From assembly GCA_905479515.1 (NCBI GenBank), contig CAJQMX010000015.1, positions 1-31,992 of the forward strand: a stretch of 31,992 nucleotides of DNA, read 5' to 3'. This DNA is from an uncultured Parasphingopyxis sp. Its GTDB lineage: Bacteria; Pseudomonadota; Alphaproteobacteria; Sphingomonadales; Sphingomonadaceae. A model generated the notes under the pieces. The model did not search any database. It saw only the letters and a program-made list of their open reading frames with translations, and had not been told where the DNA came from. The position numbers and the translations under genes were made by a program. Shown piece after piece: positions 25,307-31,992 of this stretch. Position 1 is the first letter of the stretch, and each line of letters opens with the position of its first letter.

Positions 25307-26197
25307 ATGATTGACTGGAATGATCTTCGGTATTTTCTGGCGGTCGCGGAAACCGGCAGCACGCTGGGCGCGGGCAAACAGCTTCGTGTCAGCCAGACGA
25401 CGGCAGCGCGCCGCATCGCTGCACTGGAGCTAGAGCTTGGCCTGTCGTTGTTCGAGCGCAGTCAGGCGGGGTACGCCCTGACGCCGGTCGGAACGGCCCT
25501 GCTGGAACGGGCGAACAGGGTGGGAGAGGCCGCGGCGGAGTTTGGCGATGCCGCGGCTGCTCAAGTGCGCGATATCAGCGGAACGGTTAAGCTGACGACG
25601 ATCGACATATTTGCCGAGACCATTCTAGCGCCGATCCTGAACAAGCTGCGCGATGCTTTCCCGGCAATCCGACTCGAAATCGATACGTCCATGGAAACCC
25701 GCGATCTTGCGGCTGGTGAGGCGGATATCGCAATCCGGCGCAACAGCAGTCCTAAGGGTGGCGGCCTGGTCGGCCGACGGATCGCGGATGATAACTGGAC
25801 CGTATATTGCAGCAAAGGATATGCAGAGGCCCATGGTGTGCCGCGCTCGATAGAGGAGATGGCGAACCATGTGTTTGTGGGCGGGGGCGGCGAGAAGCTT
25901 TGGCGGCCCTATCGGCAATGGTTGCAGGACAATAATCTTGAAGGTGCTGTTTCCGTCCATCATGGCACGGGCACGGGCTTGCTATCCGGGGTGCGGGCCG
26001 GCGGCGGCCTTGCCGTTTTGCCAAGCTTTTTCGCAGACCATGAGCCAGACCTTATCCGCTGCGTTCCGCCCCGCGAAGACGATGATGGCGCGCTGTGGCT
26101 GCTGACGCATGAACGGCTCCGCCATGTCCCCCGGATCCGCACCGTTCTTGATTTTCTGGCAGTCGAATTGCGAAAAATCGCATTGAATCCTCGTTAG
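25307..26197 (+). CDS. LysR-family transcriptional regulator
   Basis: A 296-residue DNA-binding regulator. The N-terminal winged helix-turn-helix (about 1-62) is clear: DWNDLRYFLAVAETGSTLGAGKQLRVSQTTAARRIAALELELGLSLFERSQAG, here shown in part by its typical VSQTTAARRIAALE and LFER elements. A linker helix follows, then the two-lobed effector domain (about 90-296) with LAAGEADIAIRR and GTGTGLLSGVRAGGGLAVLP. The effector is unknown. It is divergent from the UrcA gene, with a perfect dyad just before its start. Confidence 0.93.
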   Translation: MIDWNDLRYFLAVAETGSTLGAGKQLRVSQTTAARRIAALELELGLSLFERSQAGYALTPVGTALLERANRVGEAAAEFGDAAAAQVRDISGTVKLTTIDIFAETILAPILNKLRDAFPAIRLEIDTSMETRDLAAGEADIAIRRNSSPKGGGLVGRRIADDNWTVYCSKGYAEAHGVPRSIEEMANHVFVGGGGEKLWRPYRQWLQDNNLEGAVSVHHGTGTGLLSGVRAGGGLAVLPSFFADHEPDLIRCVPPREDDDGALWLLTHERLRHVPRIRTVLDFLAVELRKIALNPR

Positions 26198-26203
26198 CCG
26201 CCG

Positions 26204-26389
26204 TCACTCAGCGTTGAGCTGCCGGGCCTCTTCCACCAGCATTACCGGCACTCCGCTGCGGATCGGATAGGCGAGCCCGGCTGCCTCCGAAACGAGCTCG
26301 TCCGCGTCCTGATCATAACGCAATGTCGTCCGCGTGACGGGACAGACGAGGATGCCGAGCAGTTTCGGGTCAAACGCGTCTGCGTCCAT
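26204..26389 (-). CDS. Trm112/YcaR family small zinc-ribbon-like protein
   Basis: A 61-residue protein of the Trm112 family. Bacterial members are small folded proteins; the eukaryotic relative activates methyltransferases. The sequence shows the family core [20 protein letters not shown], then [18 protein letters not shown]. Only one Cys is left of the usual CP-x-C type ribbon, so zinc binding is doubtful. The ribosome site AGGA overlaps the stop of the LON-domain gene nine bases upstream, so it is the third member of the trx/TPR-LON-Trm112 unit, and it converges on the LysR gene. Confidence 0.9.
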   Translation of the reverse strand: MDADAFDPKLLGILVCPVTRTTLRYDQDADELVSEAAGLAYPIRSGVPVMLVEEARQLNAE

Positions 26390-26398
26390 CGCCTGTTC

Positions 26399-27049
26399 CT
26401 ATTGCAGCGTTGCGCGGTCATCGCCGCCTTGCTGTTGATGCATGCGGAAGAACTGCATGAACTGGATCAGCAGCTCTGAGCGGTCATCGATCGTTGGCGC
26501 TTCAAGCAGCGCCTGTTTGGCGACTGTGTCGAAGGGGGCAACCTGGCTAACCATGTTGACCAGTGATTCATCGTCGAGGGTTTCGACAGCATTCCAGTCC
26601 ACGGCATAGCCGAGCAAATCCGCGAATTTCTTCGACTCGTCGATAAGCCCGCCGCGCATCGCGATGGACAGCGGTTCGGCAATGGCTTCATCGCCAAATT
26701 CCAGCGTGATCGCTTCGACCTGGCGAAAGGATGTCGTCGCATCCAGTTCGCGGACAATGCGGAAGCGCGTCAGGCCCTCAAGAATGAGGTTGAAGCGACC
26801 GTCATCCAGCGCCTCGACTTCGGACACCTTCCCGATGCAGCCGACCTCGAACAGCGCCGGATTTCTCTTCCCCTGTTCGTCGCTAATATCCCGCGGCTGA
26901 ATCATCGCGATCCGCCGGTCTCGGGCCATCGCATCCTTGACCAGCGCTTGATAACGCGGCTCGAAAATATGCAGCGGCAATTGCGCGCGCGGCAGCAGGA
27001 TAGCTCCAGCCAGCGGGAAAATCGAAAGGCGGATTGGCGTTTCTGCCAT
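26399..27049 (-). CDS. LON N-terminal (substrate-binding) domain protein
   Basis: A 216-residue protein consisting only of the LON substrate-binding domain (PUA-like fold plus helical bundle), without ATPase or protease. Signatures are IRLSIFPLAGAILLPRAQLPLHIFEPRYQALV (in part), IGKVSEVEALDDGRFNLILEGLTRFRI and the C-terminal helices around LVNMVSQVAPFDTVAKQALLEA. Its role is unknown; family members are often called Lon-like or YcbG-type. The ATG overlaps the stop of the thioredoxin-like gene by one base (TAATG), which fixes the start and rejects the 16-residue longer frame. Confidence 0.92.
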   Translation of the reverse strand: MAETPIRLSIFPLAGAILLPRAQLPLHIFEPRYQALVKDAMARDRRIAMIQPRDISDEQGKRNPALFEVGCIGKVSEVEALDDGRFNLILEGLTRFRIVRELDATTSFRQVEAITLEFGDEAIAEPLSIAMRGGLIDESKKFADLLGYAVDWNAVETLDDESLVNMVSQVAPFDTVAKQALLEAPTIDDRSELLIQFMQFFRMHQQQGGDDRATLQ

Positions 27050-27963
27050 TACCCGAACAGGATCGCGGAGAGGCGGCGGCGCTGATCGGATACCCATTCA
27101 TCCTCAAGCCCGACAACCTCGAACAGCTGGAGCAGCTTCTGCCGCGCCGCGCCTTCGTTCCAGTCCTTGTCGGCCTCGATAATGTGCAACAGATGATCGG
27201 CGGCGGTATCGCGCTCGTCATTCGCCATCAGGGCCGACGCCAGATCAAACCGTGCCTGATGATCGCCGGGATTGGCCTCAACCTTGGCGGCGAGCGGAGC
27301 CGTATCCTCTTTCGCGGGCGCATCGCCAACCAGATCAACCGCCGATTGCGCGCGGGCGATCGCTGGGTCCTTGGCAACGTCCTCGGGAACCTGCGCCAGC
27401 ATTTCCTTCGCTTCGTCAATCTTGTCCATCAAGACAAGCGCGCGGACAAAGCCGGAAACCACCTTGGGCTCGGTAGGCGCCATCTCCATGATCTGGCCGA
27501 ATATGGAAAGCGCGCGTTCTCCGTCGCCTTCTGACAGGACATGCTCGCCCATCTCGATCAGCGGTTCGATCTCGGCCTGTTGCTGTTGCGCTTCGCCCTG
27601 AACCGGCAGCTGGCCCAGAATCTGGTCGAGCATCTGCTTCAGCGCACCTTCGGTCCGCGCTTCGCCGAGATCCGCAACAGGCTTTCCCTGGAACATGGCG
27701 TACACGGTCGGGATAGACTGAATCTGGAACTGTGAGGCGATGAACTTGTCTTCGTCGACATTCACCTTTTTCAGCACGACGCCCTTGTCGGCATAATCGG
27801 CCGCAACCTTTTCAAGCAGCGGGGTCAGCTGTTTGCACGGCCCGCACCATTCCGCCCAGAAATCAAGGATGACGAGCTGGCTCATTGAGGGCTCGACTAC
27901 ATCGGCGCGGAATTTTTCGACTTCCGCCTTCTGGTCTTCGGTCAATCCCAATTGCGTGGCCAC
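27049..27963 (-). CDS. Thioredoxin-domain co-chaperone with TPR tail (YbbN/CnoX type)
   Basis: A 304-residue protein: thioredoxin fold first (about 8-115) with active site WCGPC (C40, C43) and the cis-Pro at IPTVY, then a TPR-like helical tail (about 130-304) with IEMGEHVLSEGDGERALSIFGQIM and ARFDLASALMANDERDTAADHLL. The YbbN/CnoX family are holdase chaperones that protect proteins under oxidative stress and pass them to GroEL. This one keeps both Cys, unlike E. coli CnoX (SQHC). The GTG at 27963 is chosen because an AGGAG lies ten bases before it; an ATG at 27996 is possible. First of three linked genes. Confidence 0.93.
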   Translation of the reverse strand: MATQLGLTEDQKAEVEKFRADVVEPSMSQLVILDFWAEWCGPCKQLTPLLEKVAADYADKGVVLKKVNVDEDKFIASQFQIQSIPTVYAMFQGKPVADLGEARTEGALKQMLDQILGQLPVQGEAQQQQAEIEPLIEMGEHVLSEGDGERALSIFGQIMEMAPTEPKVVSGFVRALVLMDKIDEAKEMLAQVPEDVAKDPAIARAQSAVDLVGDAPAKEDTAPLAAKVEANPGDHQARFDLASALMANDERDTAADHLLHIIEADKDWNEGAARQKLLQLFEVVGLEDEWVSDQRRRLSAILFG

Positions 27964-28085
27964 GATAGTTCGACTCCTGTTTGAAGATTTATGCATATAT
28001 GGGGCAGGCGGGCGCAGAACCCAAGGGGCCAGCGGATACCATGCCCAGAGAAGCCAAGGTCTTGCAAAAGACGACCACTTCCCTC

Positions 28086-28114
28086 TTGCTCCGCTGCGCG
28101 GCCCATGCTAGCTG
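28086..28114 (+). promoter_or_regulatory. Possible promoter of tRNA-Gly
   Basis: TTGCTC at 28086-28091 and TAGCTG at 28109-28114 are spaced by 17 bp, with GCTA at 28107-28110 recalling the alphaproteobacterial -10 form. They lie about 54 bp before the mature tRNA start. The match is modest. Confidence 0.35.
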
Positions 28115-28167
28115 CGCCGCCTCTTCACTGGATGGCAACGCTTAGCCATTATCACGAAGAGCGCCGA

Positions 28168-28242
28168 GCGGGCGTAGCTCAGGGGTAGAGCACAACCTTG
28201 CCAAGGTTGGGGTCGGGCGTTCGAATCGCCTCGCCCGCTCCA
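28168..28242 (+). tRNA. tRNA-Gly (anticodon GCC)
   Basis: A complete cloverleaf: acceptor arm GCGGGCG with CGCCCGC, D arm GCTCAGGGGTAGAGC, anticodon stem CAACC/GGTTG with loop TTGCCAA and anticodon GCC at 28200-28202, and T arm GGGCGTTCGAATCGCC. The discriminator is T and CCA is encoded at 28240-28242. A run of five T follows within a few bases. It decodes GGC/GGT. Confidence 0.98.
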
Positions 28243-28319
28243 TTTTTCTCAATAGCTTAGATGCTGTTCGCGCTTAGGCGCGCCTTATCCGTCCTGTGTG
28301 CGACGGGCGTACGGAGCGG

Positions 28320-28805
28320 CTAGCCCAGGATCAGCGTGGCATCGCGAACGCATATGTCGGCATCCGCCATAACGCCGCGCGCGAAATCCGTGAACTCCAT
28401 GGACTCGTTGCGATCCGTGATGACACTGTTTGCGGCTATGGAATCCTGCCTGACTGTTTCAGCGGATTCGCCCAATTCTTCAGCGCGCGCCCGGAAATCG
28501 TCGGCCGCTTCCCGGTACAGCGCCATTTTTTCCTGAGCTTCCGCTGTTCGCTCAGGGTTGGATTCGGAGTTGGTTCCGGCGAGTGCGCCCCAGATGGTCG
28601 ATCCCGTCATCATCGAAACGCTGCATTCTAACGCCCGCCTGTATAGAGAATCCGTTGTCTGGGCGGCAGTTTCCTGTTCGGCAAGGGCTTCGTCGGCAGC
28701 ATCCAGTTGATCGACAATAGCCTCGCGTGCTTCCTGGTCGCCATCGGAGCAAGCCGCAAGCATAAGGGCACTAATCGCGCATATCGAAAGTCCGAGCGTT
28801 TTCAT
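28320..28805 (-). CDS. Orphan lipoprotein of unknown function
   Basis: A 161-residue predicted lipoprotein without a family I recognise. MKTLGLSICAISALMLAAC ends at the lipidated Cys19. The rest is strongly acidic and helical: EAREAIVDQLDAADEALAEQ and EAQEKMALYREAADDFRARAEELGE, with two further Cys near the middle and the end (LECSVSM, ADICVRDA). The ATG at 28805 follows GGGAG by about seven bases; a longer open frame is rejected because it would place the signal inside. It stands alone between the tRNA and the CDF transporter. Confidence 0.75.
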   Translation of the reverse strand: MKTLGLSICAISALMLAACSDGDQEAREAIVDQLDAADEALAEQETAAQTTDSLYRRALECSVSMMTGSTIWGALAGTNSESNPERTAEAQEKMALYREAADDFRARAEELGESAETVRQDSIAANSVITDRNESMEFTDFARGVMADADICVRDATLILG

Positions 28806-29026
28806 TATATTCTCCCGCAACGATTGTTTTTGCGATGCTTTCGATATTCTGTAATGGAGCAGCGCCTGGTGATGATCATGTCTGAAGGGCATGTTGCGAT
28901 CAAGGACGGCATTCAGTTTGACACCAGACACGAGTGCCGTTTTGTCTATGGCTCACACTGCCAAAGCGAATGAGCGAAGGTGGTAGGCTGCTCGCCGGGT
29001 TCTGCTATTTGGTCCGCATAAGCGTT

Positions 29027-29650
29027 TCAGGCGGCTTTGAGCTGGGGCGCTGCTTGCGTCATCACCTGGATTGCTGAGCGAATGAACAGCAGCGCCATGA
29101 AAGATCCGATCACGATATCGGGCCAGGGCGAAACGAACACTGCCACCAATCCGGCGGCCACCAACACGCCGATATTTGAAATGACATCATTGCGCGAGCA
29201 TTCAAACGTGCTTGCCATGTTCACATCCAGACTGCGGAAGCGCCAGAGCAGGCGAAGGCAGATGAGATTGGCGAACAGCGCCAGTCCGCCGAAAACAAGC
29301 ATCAGCACAGAAGACGGGGGAACGCCGCTCTGTATCTTGATGATCACGTTGATGACGATCCCGGCACCAAGGACAAGGATGAAGACCCCCTTGAACATCG
29401 CCGCTCCGGCCTTCCAGCGATCGCTGTGGGCTAGGGCATAAAGGCTCACGCCATAGACCAGCGCATCGCCCAGCATATCGGTGGCGTCTGCCATCAGCGC
29501 TGCAGAACCGGCAATGATGCCCGCGCCAAATTCAGCGAAGAACATCACCGCGTTGATCAACAGGACAATGACCAGCACCCGCCGCTGTTCACCCAGCGCC
29601 GCCAGGCGGTCGAGTTCCGATCCTTTTGATGCGCAGCATGAGTCGGCCAT
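29027..29650 (-). CDS. Cation diffusion facilitator family transporter
   Basis: A 207-residue inner-membrane protein with six hydrophobic segments, of the CDF (cation efflux) superfamily. The N-terminus MADSCCASKGS carries a CC pair, possibly a metal sensor or entry site. Helix 2 has DATDMLGDAL with the DxxxD pair D58/D62. Helix 5 has ECSRNDVISNIGV, where a Cys stands at the usual His of the metal site. The cytoplasmic C-terminal domain of larger CDF proteins is missing, as in other short members. The exported ion is unknown; Zn, Cd or Co are usual. The next 98 bp upstream hold no regulator gene. Confidence 0.87.
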   Translation of the reverse strand: MADSCCASKGSELDRLAALGEQRRVLVIVLLINAVMFFAEFGAGIIAGSAALMADATDMLGDALVYGVSLYALAHSDRWKAGAAMFKGVFILVLGAGIVINVIIKIQSGVPPSSVLMLVFGGLALFANLICLRLLWRFRSLDVNMASTFECSRNDVISNIGVLVAAGLVAVFVSPWPDIVIGSFMALLFIRSAIQVMTQAAPQLKAA

Positions 29651-29748
29651 GGCTAAAGGATGACGATTCTGCAGGCCGTCGGCAATGGGGGCTTATCCAT
29701 CATGCCTCCTGCCTGTGTGCGCCATTTCATTTCTCCCATGCCGCCGCG

Positions 29749-30669
29749 CTAGAGCACCTTGTCGGGTTGCTCGGCCAGCTTGTCCGCTGTCTTCAGCTCA
29801 AAATCGCTGGCATCGTGGCGTTCAGGGAGCTGGGTTGCGGGGTCGCCCCAGACGCGGTTGACCATGCGGCCACGCTGGACGGCGGGGCGCTGGCCAATCA
29901 TGTCGGCCCAGCGGTTCAGATGGGTATATTCGTGAACCTGCAGGAATTCGGCGGCTTCATAGAGCACGCCCTTGGCCATCCCGCCATACCAGGGCCAGAT
30001 TGCCATATCGGCGATCGTATAGTCGCTGCCGGCCATATATTCATTGTCCGCCAGATGCCGGTCGAGCACGTCGAGCTGGCGCTTCACTTCCATCGCGAAG
30101 CGGTCAATCGCATATTCGATCTTCATCGGCGCATAGGCGTAAAAATGGCCGAAGCCGCCGCCGAGATACGGCGCGCTACCCATCTGCCAGAACAGCCAGT
30201 TGAAGGTTTCGGTGCGCGCTTTCAGGTCGCTGGGCAAAAAAGCGCCGCCGAATTTTTCCGCGAGATAGACGAGTATTGAGGCCGATTCGAACACGCGCTG
30301 CGGCGCGTCCACCGACCGGTCGACCATCACCGGAATCTTGGAATTGGGGTTGATGTCGACATAGCCGCTGCCGAACTGGTCGCCCTCGCTGATATTGATC
30401 AGCCAGGCATCATATTCCGCGCCCTCATGGCCGAGCGCGAGCAGCTCCTCCAGCATAACCGTGGCTTTGACGCCATTGGGCGTGGCCAGCGAGTAAAGCT
30501 GAATCGGGTGCTTGCCGACCGGCAGCTCCTTGTCATGGGTTGGTCCGGCGATGGGCCGGTTGATAGCGGCAAAACGGCCACCACTGGCCTTGTCCCATGT
30601 CCAGATCTTTGCGGGTTCATAACCGGCTGGCTGGTTTTCGGGCGTTTCGGTTTCGGGCGTATCGGTCAT
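29749..30669 (-). CDS. yghU: YghU-type glutathione transferase (disulfide-bond oxidoreductase)
   Basis: Nu-class glutathione transferase with disulphide reductase activity in E. coli YghU. The protein aligns by eye with YghU almost throughout: WTWDKASGGRFAAINRP, LPVGKHPIQLYSLATPNG, EYDAWLINISEGDQF, NPNSKIPVMVD, GGGFGHFYAYAPMKIEYAIDRF, YTIADMAIWPW and ERHDASDFE. The N-terminal thioredoxin-like half is followed by the helical half. The ATG at 30669 gives 306 residues; ATGs at 30684 and 30723 are possible but add residues YghU lacks. It is alone on its strand segment. Confidence 0.93.
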   Translation of the reverse strand: MTDTPETETPENQPAGYEPAKIWTWDKASGGRFAAINRPIAGPTHDKELPVGKHPIQLYSLATPNGVKATVMLEELLALGHEGAEYDAWLINISEGDQFGSGYVDINPNSKIPVMVDRSVDAPQRVFESASILVYLAEKFGGAFLPSDLKARTETFNWLFWQMGSAPYLGGGFGHFYAYAPMKIEYAIDRFAMEVKRQLDVLDRHLADNEYMAGSDYTIADMAIWPWYGGMAKGVLYEAAEFLQVHEYTHLNRWADMIGQRPAVQRGRMVNRVWGDPATQLPERHDASDFELKTADKLAEQPDKVL

Positions 30670-30804
30670 ATCGGCAAGTCCCATCGTTTTGCATGTCTGA
30701 AACAGGGGTTCAGCGTCGCCCATGGGCTGCCCGGTGTCCAGCCATGAAAACTATGGGGTGATCAGCCGGGGCTTTAGCCACAGGTTGCGGCTCTTGACCG
30801 AGGG

Positions 30805-31413
30805 CTAACCAGCGGAGGCGAAGAACATCAGATAGACGAGACGGCCGGCCTCGCTGTTGTTTCCGAAACCCGGCCCCGCATTGTGAAACTGCCAGGGCTT
30901 GAACAGGATCAGCCGGTTGAAGCGCATCGGAACCCGGGTCGTCCGTTCCCATTTGCTGGAGAGTGTCGTGTCCTTGTTGACAACATCTTCGATCAGCACG
31001 TTGGGATCGGCATAGCCCGTTGCCGCCAGTGCTGCAGGATCGCTTGGGACACCGTCGAGCCCGGTCCGCCGATGGCGGAAGAAATCGGTGCCGCCGCGGC
31101 AATGCTCGTCGAGGCTCAGATAGAGGATGCCGGAATAGAAACAGGGGTCGATATGCACGCCGCTTTTGCCCTTGTCGGCCTTTAAGGTCAGCCGACAATG
31201 GCCATGGCTGGTTTCAGGGTCGGCTTTTACCGGCGTACCGATCACCCGCGAAACGCTCTCATCAAGCCCCTGAATTGGCAGAGTGCGGCTCGACAGGATG
31301 CCGGGATAATTGCCCTTTTTGAGTGCGGGATCATAATCAAGGCCAAGGGCCTGCCGCCGCGCGCCGTGCGGATCGCTCAGAAAATCGTCGATAACGATAA
31401 GCGAGGGCAACAT
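30805..31413 (-). CDS. DUF6445 family, 2OG-Fe(II)-oxygenase-like protein
   Basis: A 202-residue protein I assign to the DUF6445 family. The sequence holds a plausible iron site: GVHIDPCFYSGILYLS with H87 and D89 (HxD), and KPWQFHNAGPGFG with the distal H177, followed 14 residues later by R191, the usual position for the 2-oxoglutarate-binding Arg. This supports a non-haem Fe(II) dioxygenase-like fold; substrate is unknown. The ATG at 31413 has AGGTG six bases upstream; ATG 31428 is the alternative. It is alone, divergent from the lipoprotein gene at 31594. Confidence 0.8.
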   Translation of the reverse strand: MLPSLIVIDDFLSDPHGARRQALGLDYDPALKKGNYPGILSSRTLPIQGLDESVSRVIGTPVKADPETSHGHCRLTLKADKGKSGVHIDPCFYSGILYLSLDEHCRGGTDFFRHRRTGLDGVPSDPAALAATGYADPNVLIEDVVNKDTTLSSKWERTTRVPMRFNRLILFKPWQFHNAGPGFGNNSEAGRLVYLMFFASAG

Positions 31414-31593
31414 GGAAAGCACCTGCATCACAGCCAAGAAATTACAGGCTTGGCGTGTTTCATCGCTGTCGGACTGTCAAGTTGTGTGCGTGTCCGCCGC
31501 AGCGTCATTTTTCGTGCAATCAGGATGCCTGCGCAATTGCACCTCTCCGGCCTTTGGAGCATTATCTGGGACGACTCGATAGGGAGATTGATT

Positions 31594-31938
31594 ATGTCCG
31601 CCACGTTCGCATCCCACGCACGTTTGGCCTTTCTGTTATGCGCAGCGTCCGCACTTGCCGCTTGTAGCGGCAGTGGCCCTGCGCCGGGCGATTTCGCGGC
31701 AGCCTGCAATGCGCAGGGTGATTTGACACCTGAGCTGTGTGCCTGCCTTGATGAACAGGCCCAGCAACTCTCGCCGGAAACGCATGCCTTTGTAATTGCC
31801 AAAATTGCAGGGGATGAAGAAACTGCGCTGGAGTTGCGCGCCGACCTGGATGACGATCAGGCGTTTGAGGCTGGCCAGTTTATCTCGCGCGGCGTGCAGG
31901 AATGTCTTATCGACCTTCCTGATACCGCCACAGGATAA
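31594..31938 (+). CDS. Small Cys-rich lipoprotein of unknown function
   Basis: A 114-residue predicted lipoprotein with no family that I recognise. The signal SHARLAFLLCAASALAAC ends at lipidated Cys24, followed by a flexible SGSGPAPG. The mature part has further Cys in FAAACNAQGDLTPELCACLDEQ and near the end (QECLID), and acidic helices (EETALELRADLDDDQAFEA). The cysteines and spacing suggest disulphides in the periplasm. The ATG follows AGGGAG. It lies alone, divergent from the DUF6445 gene. Confidence 0.75.
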   Translation: MSATFASHARLAFLLCAASALAACSGSGPAPGDFAAACNAQGDLTPELCACLDEQAQQLSPETHAFVIAKIAGDEETALELRADLDDDQAFEAGQFISRGVQECLIDLPDTATG

Positions 31939-31953
31939 GCTGCCACCGGCCGG

Positions 31954-31992
31954 CTATTCTTCGGATTCTGCGTTCGCGGCTTCGGCCGCCTC
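31954..31992 (-). CDS. 3' end of a gene cut by the window edge
   Basis: Reading leftwards from the edge, the open frame encodes EAAEAANAESEE and ends in TAG at 31956-31954. An acidic Ala/Glu tail of this kind is common at the end of proteobacterial ribosomal and chaperone proteins, but 12 residues do not allow a name. The rest lies beyond the window. Confidence 0.4.
   Translation of the reverse strand, partial: EAAEAANAESEE

Noticed and set aside
28853..28972. Plus-strand 39-residue frame starting MEQRLVMIMSEG in the gap between the lipoprotein and CDF genes
   Set aside because: It has no ribosome site and no recognisable features. Length is within chance for this base composition.
29694..29702. 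TTATCCATC as a DnaA box
   Set aside because: Two mismatches to TTATCCACA and no cluster of boxes nearby.
1..31992. Search by eye for IS elements, prophage genes, CRISPR repeats, toxin-antitoxin or defence genes
   Set aside because: No transposase or integrase motifs, no regular repeat-spacer pattern and no defence-type domains were found; the window is mainly core chromosome.

Overview
The window reads as ordinary chromosome from an alphaproteobacterium of the order Sphingomonadales. The evidence is the gene order DUF6489-mnmE-mnmG-rsmG-parA-parB facing holA-lptE-leuS-DUF3576, the block ftsK-lolA-xth-ribA, the block trx/TPR-LON-Trm112, an UrcA-family secreted protein, and moderately GC-rich codon use. 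I see no insertion sequence, prophage, integrase, CRISPR array, toxin-antitoxin pair or secretion cluster. A rho gene at the left edge, with parAB and two parS sites close by, suggests that the replication origin is near, probably left of the window; oriC itself is not visible here.

Layout. (1) 1-2290, plus strand: rho, a small ABM-fold protein and a TerC-type membrane protein. (2) 2287-4800, minus strand: a bilobed aspartyl protease, then an overlapping set read as MGMT, dienelactone hydrolase, SnoaL-like protein. (3) 4869-10688, plus strand: DUF6489, the tRNA U34 modification pair mnmE/mnmG, the 16S rRNA methylase rsmG and the segregation pair parA/parB. One parS lies between mnmE and mnmG, and a second, perfect 16-bp parS lies inside rsmG. 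(4) 15214-10700, minus strand: DUF3576 lipoprotein, leuS, lptE, holA. (5) 15414-18106: an orphan beta-rich outer-membrane-like protein, a TenI/ThiE-like protein on the minus strand, the PLP protein YggS and a HAD phosphatase. (6) 23335-18110, minus strand: ftsK, lolA, xth, ribA. The lolA-xth gap holds a strong hairpin and two possible overlapping small plus-strand ORFs. (7) 23581-26197: UbiH-type monooxygenase, bidirectional terminator, UrcA protein and a divergent LysR regulator with a 7-4-7 dyad before its start. (8) 27963-26204: the trx/TPR, LON-domain and Trm112 cluster. (9) 28168 to the end: tRNA-Gly(GCC), two orphan lipoproteins, a CDF transporter, a YghU-type glutathione transferase, a DUF6445 2OG-Fe(II)-like protein, and the tail of one more gene cut by the window edge.

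How the genes work together. Most serve core information processing and envelope functions: termination (Rho), tRNA wobble modification (MnmE/MnmG), ribosome methylation (RsmG, and Trm112 as a possible methyltransferase partner), chromosome segregation (ParABS, FtsK), replication (HolA), outer-membrane biogenesis (LptE, LolA) and cofactors (RibA, UbiH, YggS).

I found no convincing new multi-gene system. The points most worth following are: a Rho that looks beta/gammaproteobacterial over most of its length but ends with an alphaproteobacterial-type tail, with an abrupt GC3 jump inside the gene; the two nested small ORFs whose start codons sit in opposite arms of one hairpin; the stand-alone TenI-like protein without thiamine-phosphate-synthase signatures; and the LysR dyad.
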